Origin: Marinobacter sp. ATCH36
Lineage (GTDB): Bacteria; Pseudomonadota; Gammaproteobacteria; Pseudomonadales; Oleiphilaceae
Length of the DNA: 64,000 bases
Direction of reading: 5' to 3'
Assembly: GCF_023555055.1 (NCBI RefSeq)
Contig: NZ_JAMJPL010000001.1
Coordinates: forward strand, 124,001-188,000
Of the stretch, positions 10,613 to 19,481 are shown one piece after another. The position numbers were made by a program, and so were the translations under genes. Under the pieces are notes generated by a model, which did no database searches, was not told where the DNA came from, and saw only the letters and a program-made list of their open reading frames with translations. The number at the start of each line of letters is the position of its first letter. Position 1 is the first letter of the stretch.

Positions 10613-10704
10613 CTCTCCAACAATCTTTTCCCCGTAACGCGCGTATACCTTGGCCAGGGCATCAGACAAAATTCCCTGCAAAATCCCTGAAAGAAGTTGC
10701 CGAT

Positions 10705-12033
10705 ATGAAAACCCTTTACTGGTTCACGCGGGATCTGCGCCTGCATGACAACGCCGCACTGCTGGCCGCGTCGAAGTCAGACATTCTGCTTTGTGTGTAC
10801 GTGGTGAACCCGCGCTGGTTTGCGCCGGGCCCGTTCCAATGCAAAACCATGGGTGAACACCGGTGGCGATTTCTGTGGCAAAGTCTGATGTCGCTGGAAC
10901 GCAGCCTCAGGGCCTTGGGGCAACGGTTGCATATCGCTTTCGGCGATCCTGAAGAGGTAATACCGGCACTGGTGCATGATCACCAGGTTGGTCGGGTAGT
11001 ACGCTCCCGCCTGCCCGGCACCCGCGAGGCCACGCAATGGCGAACAATCAAGGAGAAGTTGCCACAGACGGTCTTCCAGCAATTCGAAACGCTTAGCCTG
11101 TTTACTGAGGGCTCGCTTCCGATGGAGCTGGATAGCCTGCCGGATACCTTTTCCGGGTTTCGCAAGCAAATTGAGAAAAACGGCGAACGTCATTCAGAAT
11201 TGCTACGCATTCGCACACTGACGGCACTGCCTCCTGCGCCCGGCTATCCCGAAGACAATCGCGGGGAATGCCCGGCCATTCCCGAGCCCCGCCAGCCGGT
11301 CTGGTTCAGTGGTGGCGAGTCAGCGGCCCTGGAGCGACTGAACGACTACCTGTTTGTGAATCACCACATCGATTCCTACAAGGAAACCCGCAACGCGCTG
11401 GATGATTCCGAGGCGTCTTCCCGTTTGTCCCCCTGGCTGGCCAATGGCTCACTGTCAGCCCGCGAAGTAGCCGACAGCATCACCGACTATGAAAGCAGGC
11501 ATGTTAAAAACGAGTCTACTTACTGGCTGTGGTTCGAGCTGCTGTGGCGGGAATACTTCTACTGGTACGCCCTGAAGCATAACTCTGACCTGTTTCGCCG
11601 TGATGGGGTACAGCACAAAAAGCGCTCTTCTTCCTTCTACCCTCACCGCTTCAAGGCCTGGTGCGCGGGCAGTACGGAATATCCCCTGGTGAATGCTGCC
11701 ATGAATCAGCTGCGGGAAACCGGCTACATCAGCAACCGCAGCCGCCAGATTGTCGCCAGTTGTCTGGTGAATGAACTGGAACTTGACTGGCGCTACGGTG
11801 CGGCCTGGTTTGAAGAGCAACTGGTCGACTACGATGTCGCCAGCAATTACGGTAACTGGCAGTACCTCGCCGGGGTTGGCGCAGACGCCAAGGGGCCAAG
11901 ACACTTCAATCTGACAAAACAGGCGCAACAGTTCGATCCGGATGGGGAATTCGTGAAGCACTGGCGGGGAGACGCCGCCCAGCCAGTTGGCCTGCACCTG
12001 GTTGATGCCGCCGACTGGCCAGTGGGATACTGA
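10705..12033 (+). CDS. DASH-family cryptochrome/photolyase
   Basis: A 442-residue flavoprotein. The N-terminal photolyase domain starts TLYWFTRDLRLHDNAALL; the C-terminal FAD domain contains NYGNWQYLAGVGADAKGPR (about residue 380) and FNLTKQA with DPDGEFVKHW, which are hallmarks of the CRY-DASH group. DASH proteins bind FAD and a folate antenna and repair cyclobutane pyrimidine dimers mainly in single-stranded DNA. I started at ATG 10705 (after a purine-rich GAAAGAAG); the upstream in-frame extension overlaps the SDR terminator. Two small conserved genes follow closely and may form a light-response transcript. Confidence 0.92.
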   Translation: MKTLYWFTRDLRLHDNAALLAASKSDILLCVYVVNPRWFAPGPFQCKTMGEHRWRFLWQSLMSLERSLRALGQRLHIAFGDPEEVIPALVHDHQVGRVVRSRLPGTREATQWRTIKEKLPQTVFQQFETLSLFTEGSLPMELDSLPDTFSGFRKQIEKNGERHSELLRIRTLTALPPAPGYPEDNRGECPAIPEPRQPVWFSGGESAALERLNDYLFVNHHIDSYKETRNALDDSEASSRLSPWLANGSLSAREVADSITDYESRHVKNESTYWLWFELLWREYFYWYALKHNSDLFRRDGVQHKKRSSSFYPHRFKAWCAGSTEYPLVNAAMNQLRETGYISNRSRQIVASCLVNELELDWRYGAAWFEEQLVDYDVASNYGNWQYLAGVGADAKGPRHFNLTKQAQQFDPDGEFVKHWRGDAAQPVGLHLVDAADWPVGY

Positions 12034-12063
12034 CCGCTCAATCTCAAAAGGACACGCTCTGCC

Positions 12064-12543
12064 ATGACCACAGCCCATCAGGCCCTGGCCCGCATTATCG
12101 ACACCTGCCAACCCGCCACCCTGGTGGTTTGTGGCAAAGTCGCTGGTGAGGTGGGTGATCACTGGTGTCAGCACCATAGCGAGTCCGCCATGACAACGCT
12201 GGATACCAGGGCCCCGAACGACGCCTTCCCATTACCCCGCACACAGGACCTGGCTCTGATCACGGAAACATTGGAGCACCTGGACCACGATCAGGGAGAG
12301 ATTCTTCTTGGCCAACTCCGGAATTATGGCACCCATCAGATTGCAGTCGTGGTCGCTGACAATCCGAACTGGGCGTTCACCGATTTCATCGGGCTGGGTT
12401 TTCGCCGCCAGGCCGAGCTGGAAGACGAAACCCAGCCATTGACCCTGTACACCTACAACATCGACAGCTACAACCACAAACGCGCCTGGAACAATCCCGA
12501 CAACTGGGCGAATCCGGAAATGTGGGACAAGGCGTGGTGGTGA
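12064..12543 (+). CDS. Small conserved protein, DUF6231-like
   Basis: A 159-residue protein rich in acidic and aromatic residues, with no signal peptide or membrane segment. It has a TLVVCGKVAGEVGDHW segment, a central LALITETLEHLDHDQGEILL stretch and a Trp/Asn-rich tail (NNPDNWANPEMWDKAWW). The layout recalls a shrunken Rossmann or methyltransferase-like fold, and I associate it with the uncharacterised DUF6231 proteins of Pseudomonas and relatives. It lies 30 bases after the cryptochrome gene and overlaps the next small gene. Function unknown. Confidence 0.7.
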   Translation: MTTAHQALARIIDTCQPATLVVCGKVAGEVGDHWCQHHSESAMTTLDTRAPNDAFPLPRTQDLALITETLEHLDHDQGEILLGQLRNYGTHQIAVVVADNPNWAFTDFIGLGFRRQAELEDETQPLTLYTYNIDSYNHKRAWNNPDNWANPEMWDKAWW

Positions 12544-12791
12544 ATTTCACGGAATCAGAACGTTCCCGCATCATCGAAATGGCCTGGGAGGACCGCACGC
12601 CGTTTGAAGCTATCGAAAGCCTGTATGGATTGCAGGAAAAAGACGTTATAAAAATAATGCGACGGGAGTTAAAACGCGGCAGCTTCCGGCTCTGGCGAAA
12701 GCGTGTCAGCGGGCGAAAAACCAAGCATCGTGCACTGCGCCCGGCAGGCGTCACGAGAGGTTATTGCCCTACCCAGTATAAGCGCCAATAA
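12540..12791 (+). CDS. TIGR03643-type small helix-turn-helix-like protein
   Basis: An 83-residue basic protein. The core SESERSRIIEMAWEDRTPFE-like start (here TESERSRIIEMAWEDRTPF) followed by AIESLYGLQEKDVIKIMRRELK reads as a helix-turn-helix, and the tail is strongly basic (WRKRVSGRKTKHR). It fits the TIGR03643 family of cyanobacteria and marine proteobacteria. Several in-frame GTG codons exist (12522, 12534, 12537, 12540); I chose 12540 because it overlaps the preceding stop as GTGA with AAGG seven bases upstream. Role unknown; nucleic-acid binding is an inference from charge and helix pattern. It ends one base before the fructosamine kinase gene on the other strand. Confidence 0.72.
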   Translation: MNFTESERSRIIEMAWEDRTPFEAIESLYGLQEKDVIKIMRRELKRGSFRLWRKRVSGRKTKHRALRPAGVTRGYCPTQYKRQ

Positions 12792-12792
12792 G

Positions 12793-13548
12793 TCACAATC
12801 GCCCGATTACTCCCAGATTGCGCCTGCAGGCGTCAAGATACGATGTCCCGAACAGGTTGTAGTGGTTAAGGGTGTGATAAAGGTTATAGATCGCCCGTTT
12901 GGTGTCGTAACTCCCCGTTCTCGGATAAACGCGATCGTAAGCACGGTAGAAGGCCGTTGAGAAACCTCCGAACAGCTCTGTCATGGCGATGTCAGCTTCC
13001 CGGTCGCCAAAGTAGACAGCAGGGTCAATCAGCCATGGGCCGGCTTTGTCGAACAGTACATTGCCGGACCAGAGATCGCCATGAAGCAGGCTGGGGTGCT
13101 GGCAATGCTCGTTCAGGAATTGCGTCAATGCAGCGCCGTTTTGCCCCAGCACACTCTCAAACTCGCTCTTGACCTGGGGGTTACGGATCATCTCAACCTG
13201 GACTCCCAGGCGGTCTTTGAGGAAAAAGTCGCCCCAGTCGTCCGTCAGGCGATTTTTCTGTGGTGACAGGCCGATCATATTGTCGCGGTCAAATCCGTAG
13301 TGTGGGTGGTGAACGGCATGCATCCGGGCCAGGCCTTCGCCCAGCGTTGTCATGGCCGCCTCACTTGCCGGGCCGGGGTTGATCCTGGGGATAACCAGCT
13401 CCCGTTCCGAGACAGATTTCACTTCTGGCACCCGTAACCCACTGACACCGGCTGCCTTGAGGGTATCTGCCAATACCTCAAGCCCCCTGGCCTCAGATAA
13501 CAGGGCATCGGGAAATGCGGTGGAATTGTTTTTTACGAACTCGGCCAT
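12793..13548 (-). CDS. Fructosamine kinase family protein
   Basis: A 251-residue kinase-fold protein of the fructosamine/ketosamine-3-kinase family, which phosphorylates sugars attached to protein amines and so starts deglycation. Visible are the catalytic-loop motif HGDLWSGNVLF and the metal-binding region LIDPAVYFGDREADIAMTEL. It is shorter than typical members (about 285-290), mostly in the N-lobe. Start: ATG 13548 (MAEFVKNNSTAF) fits the family but lacks a clear ribosome binding site; a GTG at 13578 with AAGGGG seven bases upstream is the alternative. Convergent with the TIGR03643 gene, stops one base apart. Confidence 0.85.
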   Translation of the reverse strand: MAEFVKNNSTAFPDALLSEARGLEVLADTLKAAGVSGLRVPEVKSVSERELVIPRINPGPASEAAMTTLGEGLARMHAVHHPHYGFDRDNMIGLSPQKNRLTDDWGDFFLKDRLGVQVEMIRNPQVKSEFESVLGQNGAALTQFLNEHCQHPSLLHGDLWSGNVLFDKAGPWLIDPAVYFGDREADIAMTELFGGFSTAFYRAYDRVYPRTGSYDTKRAIYNLYHTLNHYNLFGTSYLDACRRNLGVIGRL

Positions 13549-13655
13549 ACACACAGTATAACCACGATCCGAAAGCACCCCGCAAACCCCTTGGCTTCGT
13601 CGCTACCTTGATGGATCATGGGTCGGGAAAGGCTTTTCACTACAGGAAACGTCCA

Positions 13656-14069
13656 ATGGCTACTTTCAGCGAACGCAGTGCAAACGAACAGTTGAATACC
13701 GAAGCCGACAGAGTACGCCGAGATGATGTGGCCGACCTGCTCAGCCGTCAGAAGTCCATAGAGGACAAGGTCAGAAAAAGCGGTAAACTGCGCCGATTCA
13801 GTACTGATATCCGGCTTATGTTTTCCATGCTGCGGGACTACTGGCAGGGAAACTACCGGGAAGTGCCGTGGAAAAGCATAGCGGCTATTGCTGGTGCCCT
13901 TATCTACGTGCTCAACCCCCTGGACTTGATTCCGGACTTGCTTCTGGGCATTGGCTTCCTGGACGACGCCGGTGTGGTCGCAGCCTGTCTGGCGCTGGTG
14001 GAGACCGACCTGTTGCGGTATGCCGCATGGAAAGAGCGTATACAAGAAACAGAAATCACAACGATGTAA
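13656..14069 (+). CDS. YkvA family (DUF1232) membrane protein
   Basis: A 137-residue protein. The first about 70 residues are charged and helical, followed by the DUF1232 core WKSIAAIAGALIYVLNPLDL with IPD, where one hydrophobic segment is broken by the invariant NPLDLIPD motif, then GIGFLDDAGVVAACLALV. The family is widespread and uncharacterised; members are small inner-membrane proteins. ATG 13656 is preceded by AGGAAA. It is divergent from the fructosamine kinase gene with about 107 bases between starts. Confidence 0.85.
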   Translation: MATFSERSANEQLNTEADRVRRDDVADLLSRQKSIEDKVRKSGKLRRFSTDIRLMFSMLRDYWQGNYREVPWKSIAAIAGALIYVLNPLDLIPDLLLGIGFLDDAGVVAACLALVETDLLRYAAWKERIQETEITTM

Positions 14070-14394
14070 TCCCCTCGATAACGCACCACGAGTATGCACT
14101 ATCGGTATTGATGCCCCATTATATCGCCCACTTTTGGGGCACCCTCTGAGCCTGGCTCACTGACAGTTTTGCTTTGCTACCAGGAAACAGTGCCAGTTTG
14201 GTGCAGACTTACCGTCGGCTGACACCAGTTTGTATTGACACATCTCCCCTCCTGGCCTTTTCTTAAATAGCCCGCCCTGACCAAAAAACGACTTCCATTG
14301 CCAGGGTGGCCTGCCTTTTGCTGTTCCTTCTGACATTGGAACGGCTGGATATAGACCTTCCGCATCCGGCGGGAGGCATGTTCAGGAGAGGGTC
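14070..14394. other. 325-base intergenic region before the Anbu cluster
   Basis: No convincing gene is present. It contains an imperfect stem (GCCCCA at 14113, TGGGGC ending at 14140) without a T-run, an isolated TTGACA at 14235-14240 with no well-placed -10, and the sigma-54-like element at 14307-14322. It is the longest gene-free stretch in the window and probably holds the regulatory region of the ATP-grasp/Anbu cluster. Confidence 0.55.
14307..14322 (+). promoter_or_regulatory. Possible sigma-54 (-24/-12) promoter of the Anbu cluster
   Basis: TGGCCTGCCTTTTGCT matches TGGCACG-N4-TTGCW with the invariant GG and GC at the correct spacing and two mismatches in the -24 half. Transcription would start near 14333, leaving a leader of about 60 bases with an AGGAGAGGG ribosome binding site before the ATG at 14395. 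Confidence 0.4.
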
Positions 14395-15834
14395 ATGGTT
14401 ATGCTGATTCAAACCCCGCCCGAGGGTATTTACGACGAGCTGTTCGACGAAAATAACCGGGTACGGCCCAGCTGCCGGATGCTGGAAAACTGGCTGATCA
14501 AGTCCGATGAGGACGTACTCGCCGAGAAGCGTCGCGAAGCGGACGTGCTTTTCCAGCGCCTGGGTATCACTTTCAATGTGTATGGCGAGGACCAGGGCGC
14601 TGACCGCCTGATCCCCTTTGATCTGATTCCAAGGGTGATCTCCGCCAGCGACTGGCATCATTTGCAGGCCGGGCTGCGCCAGCGGGTCCATGCCCTGAAC
14701 CGGTTCCTGTTCGACATCTACCACGATTTTGACATCATCCGCGCTGGGGTTATCAGTGCCGAGCAGGTGTTTGCCAACCCCCAGTACCAGCCCGGCATGC
14801 AAAACCTCAAACTGCCCCGCAACCTGTATTCCCACATTGCGGGCATCGACCTGATCCGCCACAACGATGGCGACTTCTACGTGCTGGAGGACAACCTCCG
14901 CTGCCCCAGCGGCGTCTCCTACATGCTGGAAAACCGGCGCATGATGATGCGTCTGTTCCCGGAGCTGTTTGCCCAGGCCCCGGTTGCGCCGGTGGAACAT
15001 TATCCCGCTCTGCTGGGTGAAACCCTGCGCGCCGCCTCCCTGAAACCAAACCCCACGGTGACGGTGCTTACCCCCGGCCGCTTCAATAGCGCCTACTTCG
15101 AGCACGCTTTCCTGGCCCGGCAAATGGGCATTGAACTGGTGGAGGGCGCCGACCTTTTTGTGCGCCAGAACAAGGTCTACATGAAAACCACCGTCGGCCC
15201 CCAGCAGGTGGATGTAATCTACCGTCGGGTAGACGACGACTTCCTCGACCCACTGGCCGGCAACCCCGACTCCATGCTCGGCGTTCCGGGGTTGTATGCG
15301 GCTTACCGCACCGGCAATGTGGTGCTCGCCAACGCCATGGGCACCGGCGTTGCCGACGACAAAGCCATTTACCCCTTCGTGCCGGAGATGATTCGCTTCT
15401 ATCTGGGCGAAGAGCCCATCCTGAAGAACGTGCCTACGTGGCAGGGAAGAAAGCCCAAGGACCTCAGTTATATTCTGGACAACCTGCCCGAGCTGGTGGT
15501 CAAGGAAACCCAGGGTGCCGGCGGCTACGGTATGCTCATCGGCCCCAAGGCGAGCAAAAAAGAGCTCAGCCACTTCCGCTCGCTGCTCAAGGCCAGGCCG
15601 GATAATTACATTGCCCAGCCCACGCTGAGCCTTTCCACCTGCCCCACCTTTGTGAATGAGGGTGTGGCTCCGCGGCATCTGGACCTGCGACCGTTCGTGC
15701 TCTCCGGCAAAAAAGTGCAGATGGTCCCGGGAGGACTCACCAGGGTGGCGCTCAAAGAGGGGTCCCTGGTGGTGAACTCCTCCCAGGGCGGTGGCACTAA
15801 AGACACCTGGGTACTGGAGGACGACCAATGCTGA
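14395..15834 (+). CDS. Circularly permuted ATP-grasp family protein (DUF404/DUF407)
   Basis: A 479-residue cytosolic protein of the circularly permuted ATP-grasp group. Diagnostic stretches are YDELFDENNRVRPSCRML at the N terminus, FYVLEDNLRCPSGVSYMLEN in the middle, YRRVDDDFLDPLAG, and VVKETQGAGGYGMLIGP, the glycine-rich nucleotide-binding loop, near residue 365. ATP-grasp enzymes ligate a carboxylate to an amine; relatives of this cluster are predicted peptide ligases. It is the first gene of a cluster with an alpha-E protein (7-base overlap), a transglutaminase and the Anbu peptidase. Start ATG 14395 follows AGGAGA. No substrate peptide gene is apparent. Confidence 0.9.
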   Translation: MVMLIQTPPEGIYDELFDENNRVRPSCRMLENWLIKSDEDVLAEKRREADVLFQRLGITFNVYGEDQGADRLIPFDLIPRVISASDWHHLQAGLRQRVHALNRFLFDIYHDFDIIRAGVISAEQVFANPQYQPGMQNLKLPRNLYSHIAGIDLIRHNDGDFYVLEDNLRCPSGVSYMLENRRMMMRLFPELFAQAPVAPVEHYPALLGETLRAASLKPNPTVTVLTPGRFNSAYFEHAFLARQMGIELVEGADLFVRQNKVYMKTTVGPQQVDVIYRRVDDDFLDPLAGNPDSMLGVPGLYAAYRTGNVVLANAMGTGVADDKAIYPFVPEMIRFYLGEEPILKNVPTWQGRKPKDLSYILDNLPELVVKETQGAGGYGMLIGPKASKKELSHFRSLLKARPDNYIAQPTLSLSTCPTFVNEGVAPRHLDLRPFVLSGKKVQMVPGGLTRVALKEGSLVVNSSQGGGTKDTWVLEDDQC

Positions 15835-16760
15835 GCCGCGCCGCATCAAGTCTGTTCTGGATGGCACGTTATCTGGAACGCGCCGAAACCCAGGCCCGCC
15901 TGCTGGATGTCAGCCTGACCATGGCGCTGATCGACGTTCCCGAAGACCGGGAAGAGCAGCTTTCGGTACCCTTGCTGGTCACCGGCACGCAAGAGGTGTA
16001 TCACGAACTCTATGAGGAGATTACCCCGCAGAACCTGATCGACTTTCTGGTTCTGGACGACCGCCACCCTGCCAGCGTGTTCAGTGTTATTGGCAGCGCC
16101 CGGGATAACGCACTGCATGTGCGGGGCAACCTCTCGGCCGACGTGTGGGAAAGCATCAACCTGGCGTGGATGGAGCTCAAGGAGCTGCGTCACAAAGGCG
16201 TCACCGAGTCCAACGCCAGCCGCGTGTTCGACTGGACCCGCGAACGCTCCCACGTGTTCCGGGGGGCTGCCTACGGCACTCTGCTACGCAATGATGCTTT
16301 CAACTTTCTGCGCCTGGGCACCTTTATTGAACGGGCCGATACCACCGCACGGGTGCTGGATATTCGCCATCACATGGCCACCAAATCCCTGGAAGGCCAT
16401 CCGACTCAGTCGTTCTTTGAGTGGACGGCGCTATTGCATTCACTGGCTGCCTTCGAGGCTTACCAGAACACCTACGGACATAACATCGAGCCAATGAATG
16501 TGGCGGAGCTGCTGATCCTCAAGCGGGATGTACCCCGATCACTCCATGCCTGCCTGCAGGAAATCGCCGACCTGCTTGAGCAGATTGAGAGCGGTGAGGC
16601 CCGACGCGCACGGCGCCTGGCCTCCAGCCTTTACGCCAACATCCGCTTTGGCGACCGCGAGTACATTGAAGAACGCGGGCTGAACGAGTATCTGACCGAT
16701 TTCCTGGAGCGTATCGAGCGCATCACCGGTCAGATCCAGAAAGACTACATGGGGTGGTAA
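15828..16760 (+). CDS. Alpha-E domain protein (DUF403)
   Basis: A 310-residue, all-helical protein. It opens with the family signature LSRAASSLFWMARYLERAET and carries repeated acidic helices (a second LERADTTARVLD-like unit as FIERADTTARVLDIR near residue 165). The alpha-E domain is named for its conserved Glu/Arg pairs and occurs almost only beside circularly permuted ATP-grasp and transglutaminase genes, sometimes fused to them. Its biochemical role is unknown; a scaffold or ligase partner role is inferred from context. The start overlaps the ATP-grasp gene by 7 bases and its stop overlaps the next start (TAATG). Confidence 0.9.
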   Translation: MLSRAASSLFWMARYLERAETQARLLDVSLTMALIDVPEDREEQLSVPLLVTGTQEVYHELYEEITPQNLIDFLVLDDRHPASVFSVIGSARDNALHVRGNLSADVWESINLAWMELKELRHKGVTESNASRVFDWTRERSHVFRGAAYGTLLRNDAFNFLRLGTFIERADTTARVLDIRHHMATKSLEGHPTQSFFEWTALLHSLAAFEAYQNTYGHNIEPMNVAELLILKRDVPRSLHACLQEIADLLEQIESGEARRARRLASSLYANIRFGDREYIEERGLNEYLTDFLERIERITGQIQKDYMGW

Positions 16761-17548
16761 TGATGAAACTGAACATCCGCCATGACACGACTTATACCTA
16801 CGATACGCCCATGCACAGCGGCATCCAGTACCTGCGGCTGACACCCCGCAACACGCCACAGCAGAAGATTCAGGAATGGCACCTCACCACCCCCGGCGAA
16901 ACCAGCCAGATGACCGACGGTTTCGGCAACCTGGTGACCGTCATGACCATGGACAAGGCTGTCACTGAAATCACCCTGACCGCCGAGGGCGTGGTGGACC
17001 TGACCGGAAAACCCCTGACCAAAGACGACTCACCCTTCCCACCGGAGGTATTTCTGCGCCATACCCCGCTGACGGAGGCCGATAAAGCCATCAAGGCCTT
17101 CGCCAGCCAGTTCTCACCCAACAAGCGCAGCCTGGTGCGGATGATGAACCGCATCCTCGAGCATATCGAGTTCATGCCCGGCGTTACCACGGTCACCCAC
17201 ACCGCGGCGGAGGCCTTCCAGCAGAAAGCCGGAGTTTGCCAGGACCACACCCATGTGTTCATCTCCTGCTGCCGCCATATCGGCGTGCCGGTGCGCTACG
17301 TCAGCGGCTACATCCACACCTTCAGCGAACACCACCTGGCCACCCATGCCTGGGCGGAAGCCTGGCTGGGCAGAAACTGGCACACCTTTGATGTGGTCAA
17401 TCTGCTCAATGTAGCGGAGAGCCATATCAAGCTGGCAACCGGACTGGATTACCGGGATGCGGCTCCGGTTCGTGGTATTCGCAGTGGCGGTGGCATGGAA
17501 TCCCTTCGCACGCGGGCCTGGGTAACCATGGCGGGTGAAAGCCAGTAA
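16760..17548 (+). CDS. Transglutaminase-like cysteine peptidase family protein
   Basis: A 262-residue protein with the N-terminal transglutaminase-associated beta domain (LNIRHDTTYTYDTPMHSG) and a papain-like transglutaminase core. The catalytic triad is complete: Cys160 in AGVCQDHTHVF, His196 in ATHAWAEAWL and Asp211 in HTFDVVN. Bacterial members act as peptidases or amide-forming/breaking enzymes rather than classical crosslinkers. There is no signal peptide, so it acts in the cytosol with its cluster partners. ATG at 16760 overlaps the alpha-E stop; ATG 16763 is equally possible, with GGGGTGG just upstream of both. Confidence 0.92.
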   Translation: MMKLNIRHDTTYTYDTPMHSGIQYLRLTPRNTPQQKIQEWHLTTPGETSQMTDGFGNLVTVMTMDKAVTEITLTAEGVVDLTGKPLTKDDSPFPPEVFLRHTPLTEADKAIKAFASQFSPNKRSLVRMMNRILEHIEFMPGVTTVTHTAAEAFQQKAGVCQDHTHVFISCCRHIGVPVRYVSGYIHTFSEHHLATHAWAEAWLGRNWHTFDVVNLLNVAESHIKLATGLDYRDAAPVRGIRSGGGMESLRTRAWVTMAGESQ

Positions 17549-17639
17549 CAAAAAGCTTTGAAAACACACACGCCAATTCATGCTTTCTTCGCAGAAAGGA
17601 TTACACTGGGCGGATTCCTATAACCCGAGGGTAGTCCCC

Positions 17640-18365
17640 ATGACCTACTGTGTGGCGATGCGCCTGGCTGATGGCCTGGTATTCGCATCCGATTCCCGCA
17701 CCAACGCGGGTTTCGACCAGATTTCCACCTTCCGCAAGATGCATGTGTTTGAACAGCCGGGAGAACGGGAACTGGTGGTCCTGGCTGCCGGCAACCTGGC
17801 GACCAGCCAGAGTGTGATCAGCCTGCTGGAAAAACGGGCTGGTTCCGAAATGCCCAACGTTTTTTCCACGGTCTCCATGTTCGAGACGGCGGAGATCGTG
17901 GGCAAAACCATCCGCGAGGTCATACAACGTGATAACCCGGAGGGTAAGGTCAACCACGTGGATTTCAGCTGCTCGTTGATCCTGGGCGGTCAGATCCGGG
18001 GTGAAGATGCACGGCTGTTCAACATCTACCCGGAAGGCAACTTCATCGAAGCCACCAGGGAAACCCCCTATTTCCAGATTGGCGAATCCAAGTATGGCAA
18101 GCCGATCCTCGACCGGGTGGTGAACTACAACTCCCCTCTGGACCGGGCCTATCAGTGCGCGCTGATCTCCTTCGATTCCACCATGAAAAGCAACCTGTCG
18201 GTGGGTATGCCCCTGGACGTGGCCATCTACCGCAACGATGAACTGAAACCCTGCTTCATCGACCGTGTGGACGAGCACAACGATTATTTTCATCAGCTCC
18301 GCCAGCAATGGCACCAGGGCATCCAGGAACTTGTTACCGGGCTGCAGCCGCCGGTCATTCGCTGA
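17640..18365 (+). CDS. Anbu: bacterial proteasome-like peptidase
   Basis: A 241-residue Ntn-hydrolase of the Anbu (ancestral beta-subunit) family. It begins MTYCVAMRLADGLVFASDSR; removal of Met exposes Thr1, and Asp17 and Lys32 of the mature protein fit the proteasome-type active site (Thr1, Asp17, Lys33 in 20S subunits). Anbu proteins assemble into open helical or ring oligomers; substrates are not established. I chose ATG 17640 because a longer start would bury the catalytic Thr. It follows the transglutaminase by 91 bases with no terminator between and is taken as part of the same cluster. It converges on the AttH-type lipoprotein gene. Confidence 0.93.
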   Translation: MTYCVAMRLADGLVFASDSRTNAGFDQISTFRKMHVFEQPGERELVVLAAGNLATSQSVISLLEKRAGSEMPNVFSTVSMFETAEIVGKTIREVIQRDNPEGKVNHVDFSCSLILGGQIRGEDARLFNIYPEGNFIEATRETPYFQIGESKYGKPILDRVVNYNSPLDRAYQCALISFDSTMKSNLSVGMPLDVAIYRNDELKPCFIDRVDEHNDYFHQLRQQWHQGIQELVTGLQPPVIR

Positions 18366-18380
18366 TACTGTCCACGCCCC

Positions 18381-19481
18381 TTAATCCCTGTAGCCGGTCA
18401 GCTCCATGTACCCCACGCCATTGTGTGAACCTGTCACGGACACCGGGCTTTCCCAGTATGGATACAGCCCAGCGTTCCAGTAGTCGCCCGATGGCGCCGC
18501 AATCGTCAGATTCAACCCCTGTTCCGGAATCTTCAGGCGCCATGTGACCGGAACCCTACCCTGAGCCGACTCGTTCCATTGCGCAGGTGTCAGAGTCATT
18601 TCATCACCACTCAGTGGCTCGACCTCGCCTTCTGCACCCACCAAACTGCCAGATACAAAGGCACCCTCGTTTTCACGCAGGCGAAACACCATCAGCTTTT
18701 CGTCATTCTCCAGATGCAGTGCAAACCAGTCCCAGCCCTGCTGGCCGGCCTTGAGAAACTGGCTGCTCCATTCCCGGTCAAACCAGCCCACTCCGGAAAC
18801 CTTCAGGGTTTCATCGCCGAGCGTCACCGTTCCCTTAATCTGTAAATCCACCAGGCTGAAATACATGGAGCCTTCACCACTGGCAGACTTGGCGCTGAAA
18901 CCATCGTTGCCGTGAGCGACCACGTCGCCGGTATTGATCAGCCGCAGGTCATAGCTCCAGCCATCTCCTTTGACCTGGAGGCGCCACACATCCGATCCTG
19001 CCGTCGCCTCCAGCCGCCAGTCATCCAGCCATACCCGGAATGGCTCCACCGTTGCGCCGGCATGGCCGACATCACCCCTGGCCAGTTTTTCCTCGAACCA
19101 GTGCTCGCCGCCATAAGATACCGCCCCGTGGGCCATCCAGGCGGCCTCAAGAGGCCACGTCTGCGGATGCGGGGGTTCACTTTCAACAGCCCGGGGTTTC
19201 AGTGCCTGGCGGAACTGGGTCCATTGCAGGCCCAATGGCTGATTATCACTGGTTTCAAGGTTGGCGGTGAGGTACCACCATTCAATACGGTGCTGTGGGT
19301 GAGGGCCCCAATCGTCGGGGAACACCAGAGTATCCCCTGGCTGCGGCTGCTGAAATCCGGACTCCTCCACCTCGCCAACCTGCTGGGCCAGGCCGGCGAA
19401 GCCGGTCTCTGTTGAAGAATCCGAACATGCTGCGACAGCAGCAGCGATCAATAACGCCACAAATCGGGAAAACAGCCTCAT
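18381..19481 (-). CDS. AttH/CrtC-type lipocalin-like lipoprotein
   Basis: A 366-residue predicted lipoprotein: signal peptide followed by lipobox VAAC with Cys19 as the lipidation site. The mature part is of the AttH/hydroxyneurosporene-hydratase-like double-lipocalin fold (DDWGPHPQHRIEWWYLTANL, then VSGVGWFDREWSSQFL and GWDWFALHLENDEKLMVF). It is the last gene of a five-gene minus-strand operon and overlaps the FtsX-type permease by 4 bases. AttH-type genes are often beside such ABC permease/ATPase pairs, so it is probably the envelope partner that binds a lipid-like substrate. Enzymatic hydratase activity is not implied. Confidence 0.85.
   Translation of the reverse strand: MRLFSRFVALLIAAAVAACSDSSTETGFAGLAQQVGEVEESGFQQPQPGDTLVFPDDWGPHPQHRIEWWYLTANLETSDNQPLGLQWTQFRQALKPRAVESEPPHPQTWPLEAAWMAHGAVSYGGEHWFEEKLARGDVGHAGATVEPFRVWLDDWRLEATAGSDVWRLQVKGDGWSYDLRLINTGDVVAHGNDGFSAKSASGEGSMYFSLVDLQIKGTVTLGDETLKVSGVGWFDREWSSQFLKAGQQGWDWFALHLENDEKLMVFRLRENEGAFVSGSLVGAEGEVEPLSGDEMTLTPAQWNESAQGRVPVTWRLKIPEQGLNLTIAAPSGDYWNAGLYPYWESPVSVTGSHNGVGYMELTGYRD

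Noticed and set aside
14235..14264. TTGACA before the ATP-grasp gene as a sigma-70 promoter
   Set aside because: No -10 hexamer is found at 16-18 bases; the nearest TAAATA is at 23.
14263..15867. A 534-codon open frame on the minus strand over the ATP-grasp gene
   Set aside because: It is antisense to a gene with clear family motifs, has no ribosome binding site and a His/Gln/Gly-rich composition typical of a mirrored GC-rich gene.
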